NCBI GenBank assembly: GCA_963730395.1 | Contig: CAVSSK010000007.1 | Span: 186,001 to 250,000 of the forward strand | Source of the DNA: Bog-473 sp963730395 | Lineage (GTDB): Bacteria > Actinomycetota > Acidimicrobiia > Acidimicrobiales > RAAP-2 | Direction of reading: 5' to 3' | Length of the DNA stretch: 64,000 bases | Part shown: positions 52,005 through 61,328 of the stretch, in pieces | Layout of the letters: the number at the start of each line of letters is the position of its first letter | Position numbering within the stretch: position 1 is the stretch's first letter | Position numbers and translations under genes: made by a program | Notes under the pieces: model-generated | Told to the model about the DNA's origin: nothing | Database searches by the model: none | Seen by the model: the letters and a program-made list of their open reading frames with translations, nothing else

Positions 52005-53183
52005 ATGGGCGCCGACGAGCAGGGTCCAGCTTCTAGCGGAACCGGCTCCAGACGGACGCGGGTTCTCCGGTGGGCCGACATCAAAGCGGTTCCCTTACGC
52101 ACGATCCTGATCTCCGTGGGAATCGTCGTCCTCGTTTACTTGACGGGCCAACTCCTCTACCGCCTGCGTGACGTCGTGCTACTCGTGGTAGTCGGGTCGT
52201 TCGTGGCGCTCGTTCTAAACCCTGCCGTTGTGGCACTCCAGCGGTGGAAGATAGGTCGTCGGGGTCTTGCTGTTGCCGTTGTCACGTTCTCGGCGCTAGT
52301 CATCTTCGTGGGTCTGGCCTTTGCGTTCGGCTACCCCCTGGTCAACAGCCTTACCCATTTCGCGAATGCGCTGCCCTCCTATGTGAACAAGGCTCAACAC
52401 GGAAAGGGCTGGGTCGGTCATCTCGTCCGCAAGTACCACGTCGAAGCATGGGTGCAGAAGAATTCACCCAAGATCACGAGTTTCGCGGAAACCTTAGGGA
52501 AACCGGCCTTGTCGCTAGGTAAGGGCGCGTTTGCGATCCTGGCTGAGTTGGCGGCGACGTTCGCGTTCGTCATTATGCTCCTCGTCGAGGCTCCGAAGAT
52601 CCGTACCAGTCTTTTGAATACGTTGTCTCCGCAGCGGGCGACGAGGTACGCGGAGATCGGCTCAAAAGTCAGCAGCTCAATCTCGGGATTCGTTTTGGGG
52701 GACTTCCTGACCTCGCTGATAGCAGGCACTGTGATTTTTGTGACCCTCGCTATCCTCGGCGTGCCTTACGCCCTCCTCTTTGGGCTCTGGGTCGCCCTCG
52801 TCGACTTCCTTCCGCAGATCGGTGGGGCGCTGGCAGGCATCCCGACGGTGCTGTTCGCCCTTGCTCATTCGTTGACCGCAGGCGTGATCACCCTGGTCGT
52901 CTTCCTTGCCTATACGTTCTTGGAGAACCACTTCTTGAACCCGGTCGTCATGGCTCGGACCGTCAAGATCAACCCACTCCTTGTCTTCGTAGCGGTCCTC
53001 GTCGGAGCTGATATCGGTAACTGGCTTGGCGGCCTCTTTGGCGGCTTCGTCGCCGTGCTTCTTGCCGTTCCGATTGCCGCTTCGCTCCAGGTTGTGATCG
53101 TCGAGATCTGGAGAGCGACGGCGTCAACGCCTCCAGTAGAGGGAGGGCCAACGCCCAGCGCGTCCTCCTTAGGAGATAAGTAG
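52005..53183 (+). CDS. AI-2E family transporter (PF01594)
   Basis: A 392-residue membrane protein: LRTILISVGIVVLVYLTGQLLYRLRDVVLLVVVGSFVALVLNP at the start, a soluble helical insert (about 115-175), then the family hallmark ILGVPYALLFGLWVALVDFLPQIGGALAGIPTVLFAL and FLENHFLNPVVMARTVKINPLLVFVAVLVGADIGNWLGGLFGGFVAVLLAVP. The family includes autoinducer exporters and Na+/H+ antiporters, so substrate is unknown. ATG at 52005 fits the family start. Confidence 0.86.
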   Translation: MGADEQGPASSGTGSRRTRVLRWADIKAVPLRTILISVGIVVLVYLTGQLLYRLRDVVLLVVVGSFVALVLNPAVVALQRWKIGRRGLAVAVVTFSALVIFVGLAFAFGYPLVNSLTHFANALPSYVNKAQHGKGWVGHLVRKYHVEAWVQKNSPKITSFAETLGKPALSLGKGAFAILAELAATFAFVIMLLVEAPKIRTSLLNTLSPQRATRYAEIGSKVSSSISGFVLGDFLTSLIAGTVIFVTLAILGVPYALLFGLWVALVDFLPQIGGALAGIPTVLFALAHSLTAGVITLVVFLAYTFLENHFLNPVVMARTVKINPLLVFVAVLVGADIGNWLGGLFGGFVAVLLAVPIAASLQVVIVEIWRATASTPPVEGGPTPSASSLGDK

Positions 53184-53229
53184 ATGACTGAGCCACGACT
53201 TCAAATCGTGTCCGAATGAGGAGGCTGTC

Positions 53230-54510
53230 TTGACCCCTGAGTCCCCACTGATGGTTGAGAGCCGCGAAGAACTTGTGTTTCTCCTCGGCGAGGCCTGCGA
53301 AATTGAGCATGGCCTGATGTGTGAGTACCTCTATGCGCAGTTCACATTGAAACGCGGGGTAGAGGAGGGCCTCACTCCCGAACAGCTGACTCGGGTTCAG
53401 GCCTGGGAGACCTCCCTGATCGACATCATCAAGCAGGAGATGCTGCACCTGGCTCTGGCCACGAACATCCTGACCGCCGTCGGGGCAGCTCCTCACCTCG
53501 AGCGGCCTAACTTTCCGATCTCGTCCCGCTGGTATCCGTCGGGGGTGCAGATAACGCTCCTGCCTTTCGGTGAACAGGCGCTTCGACATTTCATGTATCT
53601 CGAGCGTCCCGAGGGCATGGCGTTGTCGGACGCTGAGTCCCTAGTCCCGACCCAGGAAGCCGAAGTCCGACGCATCGATGTCGAATCGCTCCTCGCGGTT
53701 CCCCAACCGTGGCAGACGGTCGGCCACCTCTATCGGGGCATTGCTGCTGGTCTCTCCCATCTGTCAGAGCGCTACGGCGAAAGCGCGGTCTTCATCGGCC
53801 CACCGGCCGCGCAGGCCACTACCGAGATCTTCGAGTGGGAGGAGTTGACCGCAGTTACCGACCTCGCCTCCGCTCTCCGAGCGATTGATCTCATCGTCAC
53901 ACAAGGTGAGGGAGTGAGCGGGGATTGGGTCGATGCACACTTTGGAAAATTCGTGGGGATTCTTGAGGACTTTCTGTCCGTCAAGGCCGCCAATCCAAAC
54001 TTCAATCCTGTGCGGCCCGTCGAACCCGCCTATGTCCGGCTGCCGCCCGATGTCGATTCGGGAGCACTTATCGAGGAAGCGCTCACGGCGCAGGTTGCAG
54101 ACTTCTGCAACGCTCTGTACGAGGTCACGCTCCAAGTGTTGTGCCGGTATTACGCCCATTTTGACGAAACTGCGGCTGAACTCGACACATTGGCCAGAAC
54201 GGCTAAGCATTTGATGAACTGGGTCTTGCGAATTGTCGCATCGGAACTCACAAAGCTGCCGATCGGTCCTTCGCAGCCTGGTCACACCGCTGGTCCTACT
54301 CTGGAAGTCGTCCGTCCCGCGTATTTCGTTCTTCCCCATCGCGAGCCCGCCTGGAGGATCCTCAAAGAACGCCTCGACGTTCTGACAGAGACCTGCAGCG
54401 CACTCGCCCGCGAACCTGCGCTTCCCGGTCTCTCTGGGATTCCAGAGAAGCTCGCTTCTATGACTGCGGAGTTCGGCGCGCACCTTGAGGAGCGCGGTGT
54501 CAACTCCTAA
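53230..54510 (+). CDS. Ferritin-like iminophenylpyruvate dimer synthase-type domain protein (PF12902)
   Basis: A 426-residue protein with an N-terminal ferritin-like di-metal domain: LGEACEIEHGLMCEYLYAQFTLK supplies acidic and His ligands, and IDIIKQEMLHLALATNIL supplies the E-x-x-H pair, as in VioB-type and related proteins. The rest (about 160-426) is helical. Natural substrate unknown; no violacein-type genes are nearby. TTG start at 53230 is supported by GAGGAGG 5 nt upstream. Confidence 0.78.
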   Translation: MTPESPLMVESREELVFLLGEACEIEHGLMCEYLYAQFTLKRGVEEGLTPEQLTRVQAWETSLIDIIKQEMLHLALATNILTAVGAAPHLERPNFPISSRWYPSGVQITLLPFGEQALRHFMYLERPEGMALSDAESLVPTQEAEVRRIDVESLLAVPQPWQTVGHLYRGIAAGLSHLSERYGESAVFIGPPAAQATTEIFEWEELTAVTDLASALRAIDLIVTQGEGVSGDWVDAHFGKFVGILEDFLSVKAANPNFNPVRPVEPAYVRLPPDVDSGALIEEALTAQVADFCNALYEVTLQVLCRYYAHFDETAAELDTLARTAKHLMNWVLRIVASELTKLPIGPSQPGHTAGPTLEVVRPAYFVLPHREPAWRILKERLDVLTETCSALAREPALPGLSGIPEKLASMTAEFGAHLEERGVNS

Positions 54511-54584
54511 GCACGATCGCGACCAGATAGGAGGGCGAGAATTGTGATGGAGCGGATTGGAGCGGAGAGCACGAGGCGCAGCAG

Positions 54585-55529
54585 ATGAAGGTGACCGCCG
54601 CCCGGCTGGTTGAGCACGGCAAGCCCGTGCAGGTGGAGGTGGTCGACCTCCCCGAACCGGGCGAAGGTGAGGTGATTGTGGATCTGGCCTTCGCCGGTGT
54701 GAACCCAGTCGACCGTTACGGCGCCCTTGGGCGGGTGGCGGCCGACGGACCAGTGCCCCGCACGCTGGGGACCGAGGCATCCGGTTGGGTGAACGGGCAC
54801 GCAGTGATGGTGGGGGGTCACGGGGTGGGGACCCGCCGTGACGGACTGTGGGCCACTCAAGCGATCGTTCCGGAGGAGTCCCTCATCGACATCCCTGAGG
54901 GCGTCCGTCTCGAACATGCGGCGGCAATGGGCGTGGCCGGAGCGACGGCATGGTGCACCGTTACCGAGGTGGCGAAGGTGACCTCGGAAGACAGGGTCCT
55001 GATTCTGGGCGCCAGTGGTGGGGTCGGGTCCATCGCGGTCTCGGTGGCCCGAGCTCTCGGGGCCACCGTATGGGGCCAGACCGAGACCTCGGGCAAAGCC
55101 AGTTGGGTACTCGACCGGGGAGCTGACCGGGTCGTATCAGCCGGCCCCGACGGCCTCGTCGACGCTGTGCGTGAGCTCCGGCCCACCGTGGTCATCGATC
55201 CTCTTGGCGACGGCTTCTTCGGCGCAGCTGTGGAGTCACTGGCTGAGAGAGGTCGGCTCGTCATCTTCGGAACGTCAGCGGGAGACCGAGGTGAGGTGCC
55301 GCTTCAGGCGCTGTATCGCAAGGGCCTCACCGTCTACGGCTACGGCGGTTTGCTCGACAATGACGAGACCAGGACCCGACACACCACCGAGGCTCTCGAA
55401 GCGGCGCGGGACGGCCGCCTCAAGGTGGTCGTCGAACGGATCATGGCACTGGGTCAAGTGAATGACGCACTCGGGCTTCTGGCCGAGCGCAACGTGCTGG
55501 GCAAGCTCGTCCTGGACCTTCGGGGATAG
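54585..55529 (+). CDS. NADPH:quinone oxidoreductase-like MDR enzyme
   Basis: A 314-residue medium-chain dehydrogenase/reductase without the structural zinc loop. GroES-like domain at 1-110 (FAGVNPVDRYGALGR), Rossmann domain with VLILGASGGVGSIAVSVARALGA (about 138-160), C-terminal LDLRG. Would reduce quinones or enones with NADPH. Convergent with the SDR gene 34 bp away; first gene of the catabolic cluster. Confidence 0.85.
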   Translation: MKVTAARLVEHGKPVQVEVVDLPEPGEGEVIVDLAFAGVNPVDRYGALGRVAADGPVPRTLGTEASGWVNGHAVMVGGHGVGTRRDGLWATQAIVPEESLIDIPEGVRLEHAAAMGVAGATAWCTVTEVAKVTSEDRVLILGASGGVGSIAVSVARALGATVWGQTETSGKASWVLDRGADRVVSAGPDGLVDAVRELRPTVVIDPLGDGFFGAAVESLAERGRLVIFGTSAGDRGEVPLQALYRKGLTVYGYGGLLDNDETRTRHTTEALEAARDGRLKVVVERIMALGQVNDALGLLAERNVLGKLVLDLRG

Positions 55530-55563
55530 CCGGCGCCGGAGCCGGACTGATGGCTCAGCGTTT

Positions 55564-56310
55564 TTATGCAAGTGTTGCAGTCATCCCGCCATCAACCGGG
55601 ATGACTGCTCCGGTGATGTAGCTCGCTCGATCGGAGCAGAGAAATGCCGCCAACTCGGCCACTTCCTCCGGCTGGCCACCTCGCTTAAGCGCTGTGCCCT
55701 GTACGAGCTGGGGATGCCGGGCCGCGGCACCCGGACCTCCAGACATCTCGGTCTCGATGAAGCCTGGGCAGATGGCAATGGCCCGAATGCCCTTGGAGCC
55801 GTATTCGACGGCTGCGGCCTTCGTGAGCGCGATGGCACCGGCCTTGGCGGCGGAGTACACGCTCACAGGAAAGGGCGTGGCGTTCATCCCCCCGGTCGAT
55901 GACCAGTTGAGGATCACGCCACCACCTGTGGGGAGCATGGCTCTGATGCCGTGTTTGGTTCCGAGCATGACGCTTCTCAAGTCGGCATCCATGATGCGGT
56001 CGTACTCGTCCATGGAGACCTCGGCCAACTCTCCCGCACTGCCGATGCCGGCCACATTCAGGACGGCGTCGATGCGTCCGAAGGCGTCAAGGGCTGCCGC
56101 GAACATCGCTTCGACCTGATCCTCCTTGGTGACATCGCACTGAAACGGCACGACCGCCTCGCCAAGTTCGGCGGCCGTCTCCTCCTGGCGACCACTGATG
56201 TCGGCGGCGAGTACTCGAGCACCCTCGCGTACGAAAACTTTCGTCGACGCCCTCGCCATACCGGACCCTGCGCCGGTGATGATGACGAACTTGCCTTCTA
56301 ACTCAGTCAT
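55564..56310 (-). CDS. Short-chain dehydrogenase/reductase (classical SDR)
   Basis: A 248-residue classical SDR: cofactor motif TGAGSGMARAS (13-23), D37-type selectivity region AADISG, NVAGIG, catalytic Ser in LNWSSTGGMNATPFPVS, YSAAK for the Tyr-Lys pair, and PGFIETEMSGGPG. Likely NAD(H)-dependent oxidation of a hydroxy group. Divergent from the P450 gene, sharing a 14-bp palindrome 38 bp upstream of its start. Confidence 0.9.
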   Translation of the reverse strand: MTELEGKFVIITGAGSGMARASTKVFVREGARVLAADISGRQEETAAELGEAVVPFQCDVTKEDQVEAMFAAALDAFGRIDAVLNVAGIGSAGELAEVSMDEYDRIMDADLRSVMLGTKHGIRAMLPTGGGVILNWSSTGGMNATPFPVSVYSAAKAGAIALTKAAAVEYGSKGIRAIAICPGFIETEMSGGPGAAARHPQLVQGTALKRGGQPEEVAELAAFLCSDRASYITGAVIPVDGGMTATLA

Positions 56311-56347
56311 TCCGCTCCCTCCCTGTTCACCCGTCCGACGCCGAGAC

Positions 56348-56361
56348 TAGCCGATCGGCTA
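56348..56361. promoter_or_regulatory. 14-bp palindromic operator candidate (site 1)
   Basis: TAGCCGATCGGCTA, a perfect palindrome, 38 bp upstream of the SDR start and 78 bp upstream of the P450 start. A TACTAT hexamer overlaps its right edge and may be a -10 box toward the P450. The identical 14-mer recurs at 57681. Confidence 0.7.
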
Positions 56362-56438
56362 CTATCGCAAGCCTGGTTGACGAAGCCACAGAGGGCTGTG
56401 CGAAAGCGCGAACGCTCGCTCCAGCAGGGAGAAAAGCG

Positions 56439-57629
56439 ATGACAATGACCGACGTCTACTACGACCCCTACGACCGTGAGATCGACGCGGATCCCTATCC
56501 CGTCTATGCCCGGCTCAGAGAAGAAGCGCCGTTGTATTACAACGAAGAGCACAACTTCTATGCCGTCAGTCGCTTCGAGGACGTCCAGCGCGGGCTCCTC
56601 GACCGGCAGATCTTCAGTTCCGCTCGTGGCTCGGTACTCGAGTTCATCAAGGCAAACATTGAGATACCACCAGGGATAGTGATCTTCGAGGACCCTCCGC
56701 TGCACGATGTGCATCGCGGTCTGCTCTCCCGAGTGTTCACGCCGAAGAAGATGCTTGCCCTCGAGGAGAAGGTCCGAGAGTTCTGTGGAAGCGTTCTCGA
56801 TCCCCTTGTCGGCGCCGGTGGTCTCGACTTCGTCGCTGACCTCGGGGAGCAGATCCCGATGCGCACGATCGGAATGCTTCTTGGTGTCCCCGAATCCGAT
56901 CAAGAGGAAGCCCGCGACCGCGCCAACGCTTCGCTGCGAACCGATCCGGGCAAACCAATGGAGGTATCGGCAGACAACATCGGACAGGCGGATTTCTTCT
57001 CCGACTACATCGACTGGCGAGCGACCCATCCATCCGACGACCTGATGTCCGAATTGTTGTTCGTCGAATTTGAAGACGAGCACGGCACAACGCGAAAGCT
57101 CACCCGTGACGAGGTTCTCATGTATGTGAGCGTTGTGTCCGGCGCCGGCAACGAGACGACGAATCGTCTCATCGGTTGGATGGGCAAAGTGCTCGCAGAG
57201 CACCCTGATCAGCGTCGCCAGCTGACCGAGGATCGCTCCCTCATCCCCGATGCCATCGAGGAGCTTCTGCGCTTCGAGCCGCCCACGCCACACGTCGCCC
57301 GCTACGTCGCACACGACGTCGAACTGCACGACCGGACCGTGCCGGCCGGCAGCGCCATGATCTGCCTCACGGGTTCCGCCAACCGCGACGGAGACAAATA
57401 CGTGGACCCCGATCGGTTCGACATCCATCGTGACATCGGTCAACACCTCACATTCGGCTACGGCATCCACTTCTGTCTGGGCGCTGCCCTGGCGCGGATG
57501 GAAGGTCGCGTCACTCTGGACGAAGTCTTGAAGCGGTTCCCACAATGGGAGGTCGATTGGGACAACATCCGACGAGCTCCCACGTCGACCGTGCGGGGAT
57601 GGGAATCGCTGCCGGTCATCACCGCCTGA
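56439..57629 (+). CDS. Cytochrome P450 monooxygenase
   Basis: A 396-residue soluble bacterial P450. I-helix SGAGNETTNRLIG with the acidic-Thr type motif, K-helix E-x-x-R in EELLRFEPP, and heme loop HLTFGYGIHFCLGAALARME with proximal Cys at 346. The N-terminus (YYDPYDREIDADPYPVYARLREEAPLYYNEEHNFYAVSRF) is standard for CYP families acting on sterols, terpenoids or fatty acids. No ferredoxin or reductase gene is next to it. Under the palindromic site between it and the SDR gene. Confidence 0.93.
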   Translation: MTMTDVYYDPYDREIDADPYPVYARLREEAPLYYNEEHNFYAVSRFEDVQRGLLDRQIFSSARGSVLEFIKANIEIPPGIVIFEDPPLHDVHRGLLSRVFTPKKMLALEEKVREFCGSVLDPLVGAGGLDFVADLGEQIPMRTIGMLLGVPESDQEEARDRANASLRTDPGKPMEVSADNIGQADFFSDYIDWRATHPSDDLMSELLFVEFEDEHGTTRKLTRDEVLMYVSVVSGAGNETTNRLIGWMGKVLAEHPDQRRQLTEDRSLIPDAIEELLRFEPPTPHVARYVAHDVELHDRTVPAGSAMICLTGSANRDGDKYVDPDRFDIHRDIGQHLTFGYGIHFCLGAALARMEGRVTLDEVLKRFPQWEVDWDNIRRAPTSTVRGWESLPVITA

Positions 57630-57680
57630 CAGAGCACTCGTTGGTATCCCTCAAAGTACCGGCAGAGGTTGTCGGGTGAA

Positions 57681-57694
57681 TAGCCGATCGGCTA
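57681..57694. promoter_or_regulatory. 14-bp palindromic operator candidate (site 2)
   Basis: TAGCCGATCGGCTA, identical to the site at 56348, here 36 bp upstream of the GTG of the DapB-like dehydrogenase gene. A chance exact recurrence of a 14-bp palindrome within 1.3 kb is very unlikely. Confidence 0.7.
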
Positions 57695-57730
57695 CCCTGC
57701 GTACGCCGAATCGAGGGAGGGAGAGGGTAC

Positions 57731-58825
57731 GTGGACACATCGAGATACCGCGTCATCCAGTGGGCGACGGGTAACACCGGCCAGCGGGCCCTCCGCGAGG
57801 TGATCCGCTATCCGGCCCTTGAGCTCGTCGGGGTGCGGGTCTATGACGACTCGAAGAACGCCGTCGATGCGGGGGAGTTGTGTGGGGAAAGTGCAACTGG
57901 CGTCCACGCCACGACAGACCGCGAGGTTGTTCTCAAGCTCGAAGCGGACTGCTGCATTTACATGCCTCGAGCGACAGGCAGAGGCCAGACTCGAGCTGGG
58001 CTCAGCGAAGACGAGCTTGTCGAAGACGTAGTTGCGTTACTCGTTGCTGGTACAAACGTCGTTTCTACCTGCAGCGATCTGTTCGCCCGCGGAGTCCGTC
58101 TGAGCAGTTCCAACTTGGCCCGAGTCCTTGCGGCCTGCGAGAGTGGCGGCGCGTCGGTATGGGCAAGCGGGAGTGATCCCGGCTTCGTGACCGAGACCCT
58201 CCCCATGGCGCTGTTGTCGATCCAGCGAAAGGTCGACCTGATCGAGATCGAGGAGTTTGGGGACCTCTCGCACCGACCTTCGGCGCACATGGTCATGGAG
58301 CAGATGCGATTCGGGAAGCCGCTGGAGGATTTTGATCCCGAGCGCCGCAAGAACCACCTGTTCGGCGAATACCAGCCGCCGCTCAGCGTGTTGGCCGACT
58401 TGGCCGGCTTCGAAATCGACGAATGGATCGGCGAGGGTGGCGTCGCCGCGGCCAAGAAAGACATGATGATTGTGGCCGGTGAGATCAAAGCCGGGACTGC
58501 AGCGGCGCAGCGGGTTGTCGTCACGGGCCGCAGCAAGGGCATCGATCGGATCCGTTTCACGCAGTACGGCTTCGTGGCCATGGATGTCGAACCCGATTGG
58601 GGTCTGCAGCCGACTGGTTGGCGGATCCGGATCCACGGTGATGCGCCGATCGACATGAGCATGCCGTTCCCGGTGCCACTCGATGACCTGGCGTCATTCG
58701 TGCCTGCCTACAACGCCAACGGCCTGGTGAACGCAGTCCCCTACGTGTGCGCCGCCCGGCCCGGAATGCTCACAGCCGAAGACCTTCCGCACATCTTGCC
58801 GCGCGGTTCCCGTCCGACTGACTGA
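57731..58825 (+). CDS. DapB-like NAD(P)-dependent dehydrogenase (amine/diaminopentanoate dehydrogenase-like)
   Basis: A 364-residue enzyme of the dihydrodipicolinate-reductase-like family common in actinobacterial catabolic clusters. N-terminal Rossmann motif VIQWATGNTGQRALREVI, then LVAGTNVVSTCSDLF, ASGSDPGFVTETLP, and C-terminal VNAVPYVCAARPGMLTAEDLP. Substrate not predictable; relatives next to P450 and acyl-CoA genes are usually uncharacterised. GTG start with GGGAGGGAGAGG upstream. Confidence 0.82.
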   Translation: MDTSRYRVIQWATGNTGQRALREVIRYPALELVGVRVYDDSKNAVDAGELCGESATGVHATTDREVVLKLEADCCIYMPRATGRGQTRAGLSEDELVEDVVALLVAGTNVVSTCSDLFARGVRLSSSNLARVLAACESGGASVWASGSDPGFVTETLPMALLSIQRKVDLIEIEEFGDLSHRPSAHMVMEQMRFGKPLEDFDPERRKNHLFGEYQPPLSVLADLAGFEIDEWIGEGGVAAAKKDMMIVAGEIKAGTAAAQRVVVTGRSKGIDRIRFTQYGFVAMDVEPDWGLQPTGWRIRIHGDAPIDMSMPFPVPLDDLASFVPAYNANGLVNAVPYVCAARPGMLTAEDLPHILPRGSRPTD

Positions 58826-58839
58826 GGGACGGCAACGCA

Positions 58840-59259
58840 ATGAGCGAGACACATAGCCCAACTGTCGGAACTGCTGAAGGTGCGGGACCACTGACGCGCA
58901 AGGTCCTCGAATATGACGAGACCATGAAGAGCCTGGTGGCTGAGTTCGAAAACCCCACAAATTGGTCCCCTTTGGTTGAATACGTCGCCGTAGACGACTT
59001 CGAACGGGTCGGCACGTTTCTCGAGGTGCAGAACTGGGACCAGTACACGGAGATGCTGACGCGGTGGGCCTCGGTCACGGAGTCATTCGAGACCACGGTG
59101 AGGCGGATCTCCGAGACGGGGGTGTTGGTCTATTACGAGATCGAAGAGCGCCACTTTCGAGGCGACAACGTCAACGTCATCAACTCGCTGACCGTCTTCG
59201 AATTCGATGCGCACGACAAAATCCGCCGTCTGAACGTCTACTTGCAGCAGGCGCGTTAG
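58840..59259 (+). CDS. NTF2/SnoaL-like protein
   Basis: A 139-residue protein with a SnoaL-like fold: LVAEFENPTNWSPLVEYVAVDDFERVGTFLEVQNWDQYTEMLTRWASVTESFETTVRRISETGVLVYYEIEERH, ending VFEFDAHDKIRRLNVYLQQ. It follows the DapB-like gene by 14 bp, so the two are probably co-translated. Likely binds or isomerises the same pathway intermediate. Confidence 0.72.
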   Translation: MSETHSPTVGTAEGAGPLTRKVLEYDETMKSLVAEFENPTNWSPLVEYVAVDDFERVGTFLEVQNWDQYTEMLTRWASVTESFETTVRRISETGVLVYYEIEERHFRGDNVNVINSLTVFEFDAHDKIRRLNVYLQQAR

Positions 59260-59298
59260 CGAATACCCCCGCGACGACTGGCTGCCGCCTCGCCCGTC

Positions 59299-59889
59299 TC
59301 AGACAGGTAAAGAGAGAAAACGCCGCGCCAGACGCAGGAGTTCGGTTCGCACCAGCTCATCGTCGAGGTCGGCGACGAAGGGGTGCATTACCGCACCGCT
59401 GATTGCGGCGATGAGCATGACGGTCCGTACGCGGGCTTCTGGTCCCGAATCATCTCCGACCAGTATCTGACGCAGGCGATGCATCACGTCACGAAATGTG
59501 TCGTGATCAGCGAAGAACCCAACGATCACTGGATCGCTGAGAATGGTGCTGGCACTACGTCCCCGGTCGACGGCGAGATCGACGATGCCGACGATGAGCG
59601 AATCACGTGCCCGCTTTGAGGAGGATTCCATTTCGGCGACCTCGATGACCGCCTCTAACCTCCCCAGCTCGGATTCAGCGGCGGCCAGGATAATCTCGTC
59701 TTTTGACTTGTACTGGTGGTAAACGGCCGCCTTGGTCACACCGATTTCGTCGGCGATCATCTGCAGCGACGTTCCGCCAACTCCGTAACGGGCAAACAGG
59801 TCCATGGCAGCTGTGATGACCCGGGTTTGTGCCGCGCTCAGAGGGGTCGATCGGCTCTTCTCAACTGTTGCGGCACTCGTGGGATGCAC
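59299..59889 (-). CDS. TetR-family transcriptional regulator
   Basis: A 196-residue TetR repressor. HTH at about 22-66: RVITAAMDLFARYGVGGTSLQMIADEIGVTKAAVYHQYKSKDEI. The C-terminal ligand domain is all-helical. It is convergent with the NTF2-like gene, and its own start lies 34 bp from a degenerate copy of the 14-bp palindrome, suggesting that it represses itself and the SDR, P450 and DapB-like genes. Confidence 0.9.
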   Translation of the reverse strand: MHPTSAATVEKSRSTPLSAAQTRVITAAMDLFARYGVGGTSLQMIADEIGVTKAAVYHQYKSKDEIILAAAESELGRLEAVIEVAEMESSSKRARDSLIVGIVDLAVDRGRSASTILSDPVIVGFFADHDTFRDVMHRLRQILVGDDSGPEARVRTVMLIAAISGAVMHPFVADLDDELVRTELLRLARRFLSLPV

Positions 59890-60423
59890 CAGGGCAGCAT
59901 ATTCCCCAGGGCTGGCCGATTGACTAAGTCACGTTCACCTCTCTGCTGTGATCGGCGCGATGGTCTGCTCACCGCCCCGCCGAAGTTGCAGCGCCTCGCC
60001 GGCCGACCTTCCGACTTTTGGAGAGAGCGATCTACTACAGCTACGCATTGGGTCGAGAGGGCGGAGGGACGCGGTTGTGTATTTGCCTTCGTTCCATCTG
60101 CTCGGAGTTCGCCAGGATGCCCGTGGTCTGGTCGCCGACCCCGAGGCTGAGCGCCTTCCGAAATGCAGTGGAGACCGTTCAATGGTGTATTTGATCTTTC
60201 GTCTGAGCGCGACCGATGAGAGAGCTGGCACGATGCAAGGCAGTACAGGGTCAGTTGCCGAAAAGGAGAATCTCCCTCTACTATCGAGCAGCGGCCAATC
60301 GGAATGTCGGATTGCAAGACCCCTTAGTGGGACAAGGGACCCGACGTCGTCTCATCGGTGCAAGTCAGTTGAAGGTGTATCGCAAAGACCCGATGCGGAA
60401 CGCTCGGTCGGAGAGGAGGATCG
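59890..60423. other. Divergent intergenic region, regulatory, no gene seen
   Basis: About 530 bp between the TetR gene (-) and the enoyl-CoA hydratase gene (+). It carries the operator-like site at 59923-59936 and, overlapping it, the 11-bp palindrome TGACTAAGTCA (59931-59941). The + strand ends with GAGAGGAGG as Shine-Dalgarno of the hydratase. Open frames here look non-coding. Confidence 0.45.
59923..59936. promoter_or_regulatory. Degenerate copy of the 14-bp operator (site 3)
   Basis: TGGCCGATTGACTA, 11 of 14 matches to TAGCCGATCGGCTA, placed 34 bp upstream of the TetR start, much like the 36-38 bp spacing at the SDR and DapB-like genes. The overlapping palindrome TGACTAAGTCA could be an alternative operator. 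Confidence 0.5.
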
Positions 60424-61246
60424 GTGGACCCAGAGTTTGTGAGGTATGAGGCGGGCGAGGGGATCGCGGTGATCCTTCTTGACCGGCCACAGGCTGCCAA
60501 TGCTCAGAACCCCCAAGTGCTCCAGGAGCTCGACGCTGCGTGGACGCGCGCCGACGAGGATGCTGATGTGCGCGTGGTGGTGTTCAGAACGGAGGGAAAG
60601 CATTTCTCGGCTGGTCACGACATGCAGGGTGGGGGAGATCCATCGCTTGGCCCGCGTCGCGTGGACGGAGCCCTGACGGTTGACACGTACTTCGACTGGG
60701 AGGAGCGGGGCTATCTGCACTACGCAGAACGGTGGCGCAAGCTCGTGAAACCCTCGATTGCCGCAGTTCAGGGAAAGTGCATTGCGGCAGGGTTGATGCT
60801 TTGCTGGCCTTGTGACCTCATTGTGGCCAGCGAGAACGCGGCAATTCTCGGATCCCGTTGGTTTGATGGGTATGCCAGGAATTGAATTCTTTGCCCATCC
60901 TTGGGAATTCGGCCCCCGTCGAGCCAAGCAGATTCTCTTCACAGCGTCGACGCTCTCGGCGCAAGATGCCAGAGAATGCGGCATGGTCAATGAAGTCGTT
61001 CCGCTTGAAAACCTCAACTCACGCGTTATGGAGATAGCTCGACAGATCGCTCGAATGGATCCCTGGGCCGTGAGGCTAGCCAAGCGGTCCGTCAATGCAG
61101 CCATGGACACGATGGGTTTCTCTCACTCGATACAGACAAACTTTGACATCCACCATCTCGGCCATGCGCGGGCGATCGCCAAGACGGCGGGGCAGACCTC
61201 TGTCTTGGCGGATTTGGCAGATATGAAGCGGAACTCGAGCAGCTAG
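60424..61246 (+). pseudogene. Enoyl-CoA hydratase/isomerase, frameshifted
   Basis: A crotonase-fold gene read in two phases. Phase 1 (60424 to about 60850) has GEGIAVILLDRPQAANAQNPQVLQELDAAW, the oxyanion segment FRTEGKHFSAGHDMQGGG and KPSIAAVQGKCIAAGLMLCWPCDLIVASENAAIL. Phase 2 (to 61246) resumes with DPVGLMGMPGIEFFAHPWEFGPRRAKQILFTA and GMVNEVVPLENL. At the junction CTCGGATCCC two bases appear missing from an expected GG-GAT. GTG start with GAGGAGG. Either decay or a sequencing indel; otherwise a complete beta-oxidation-type enzyme of about 274 residues. Confidence 0.75.
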
Positions 61247-61328
61247 GCCGCTTCGATTGGCGAGGATGGCGGTTACGACCAGCTAGAATCGGGTTTGCCT
61301 CCATCGAGAATGGCGACTGCCCGGAATT

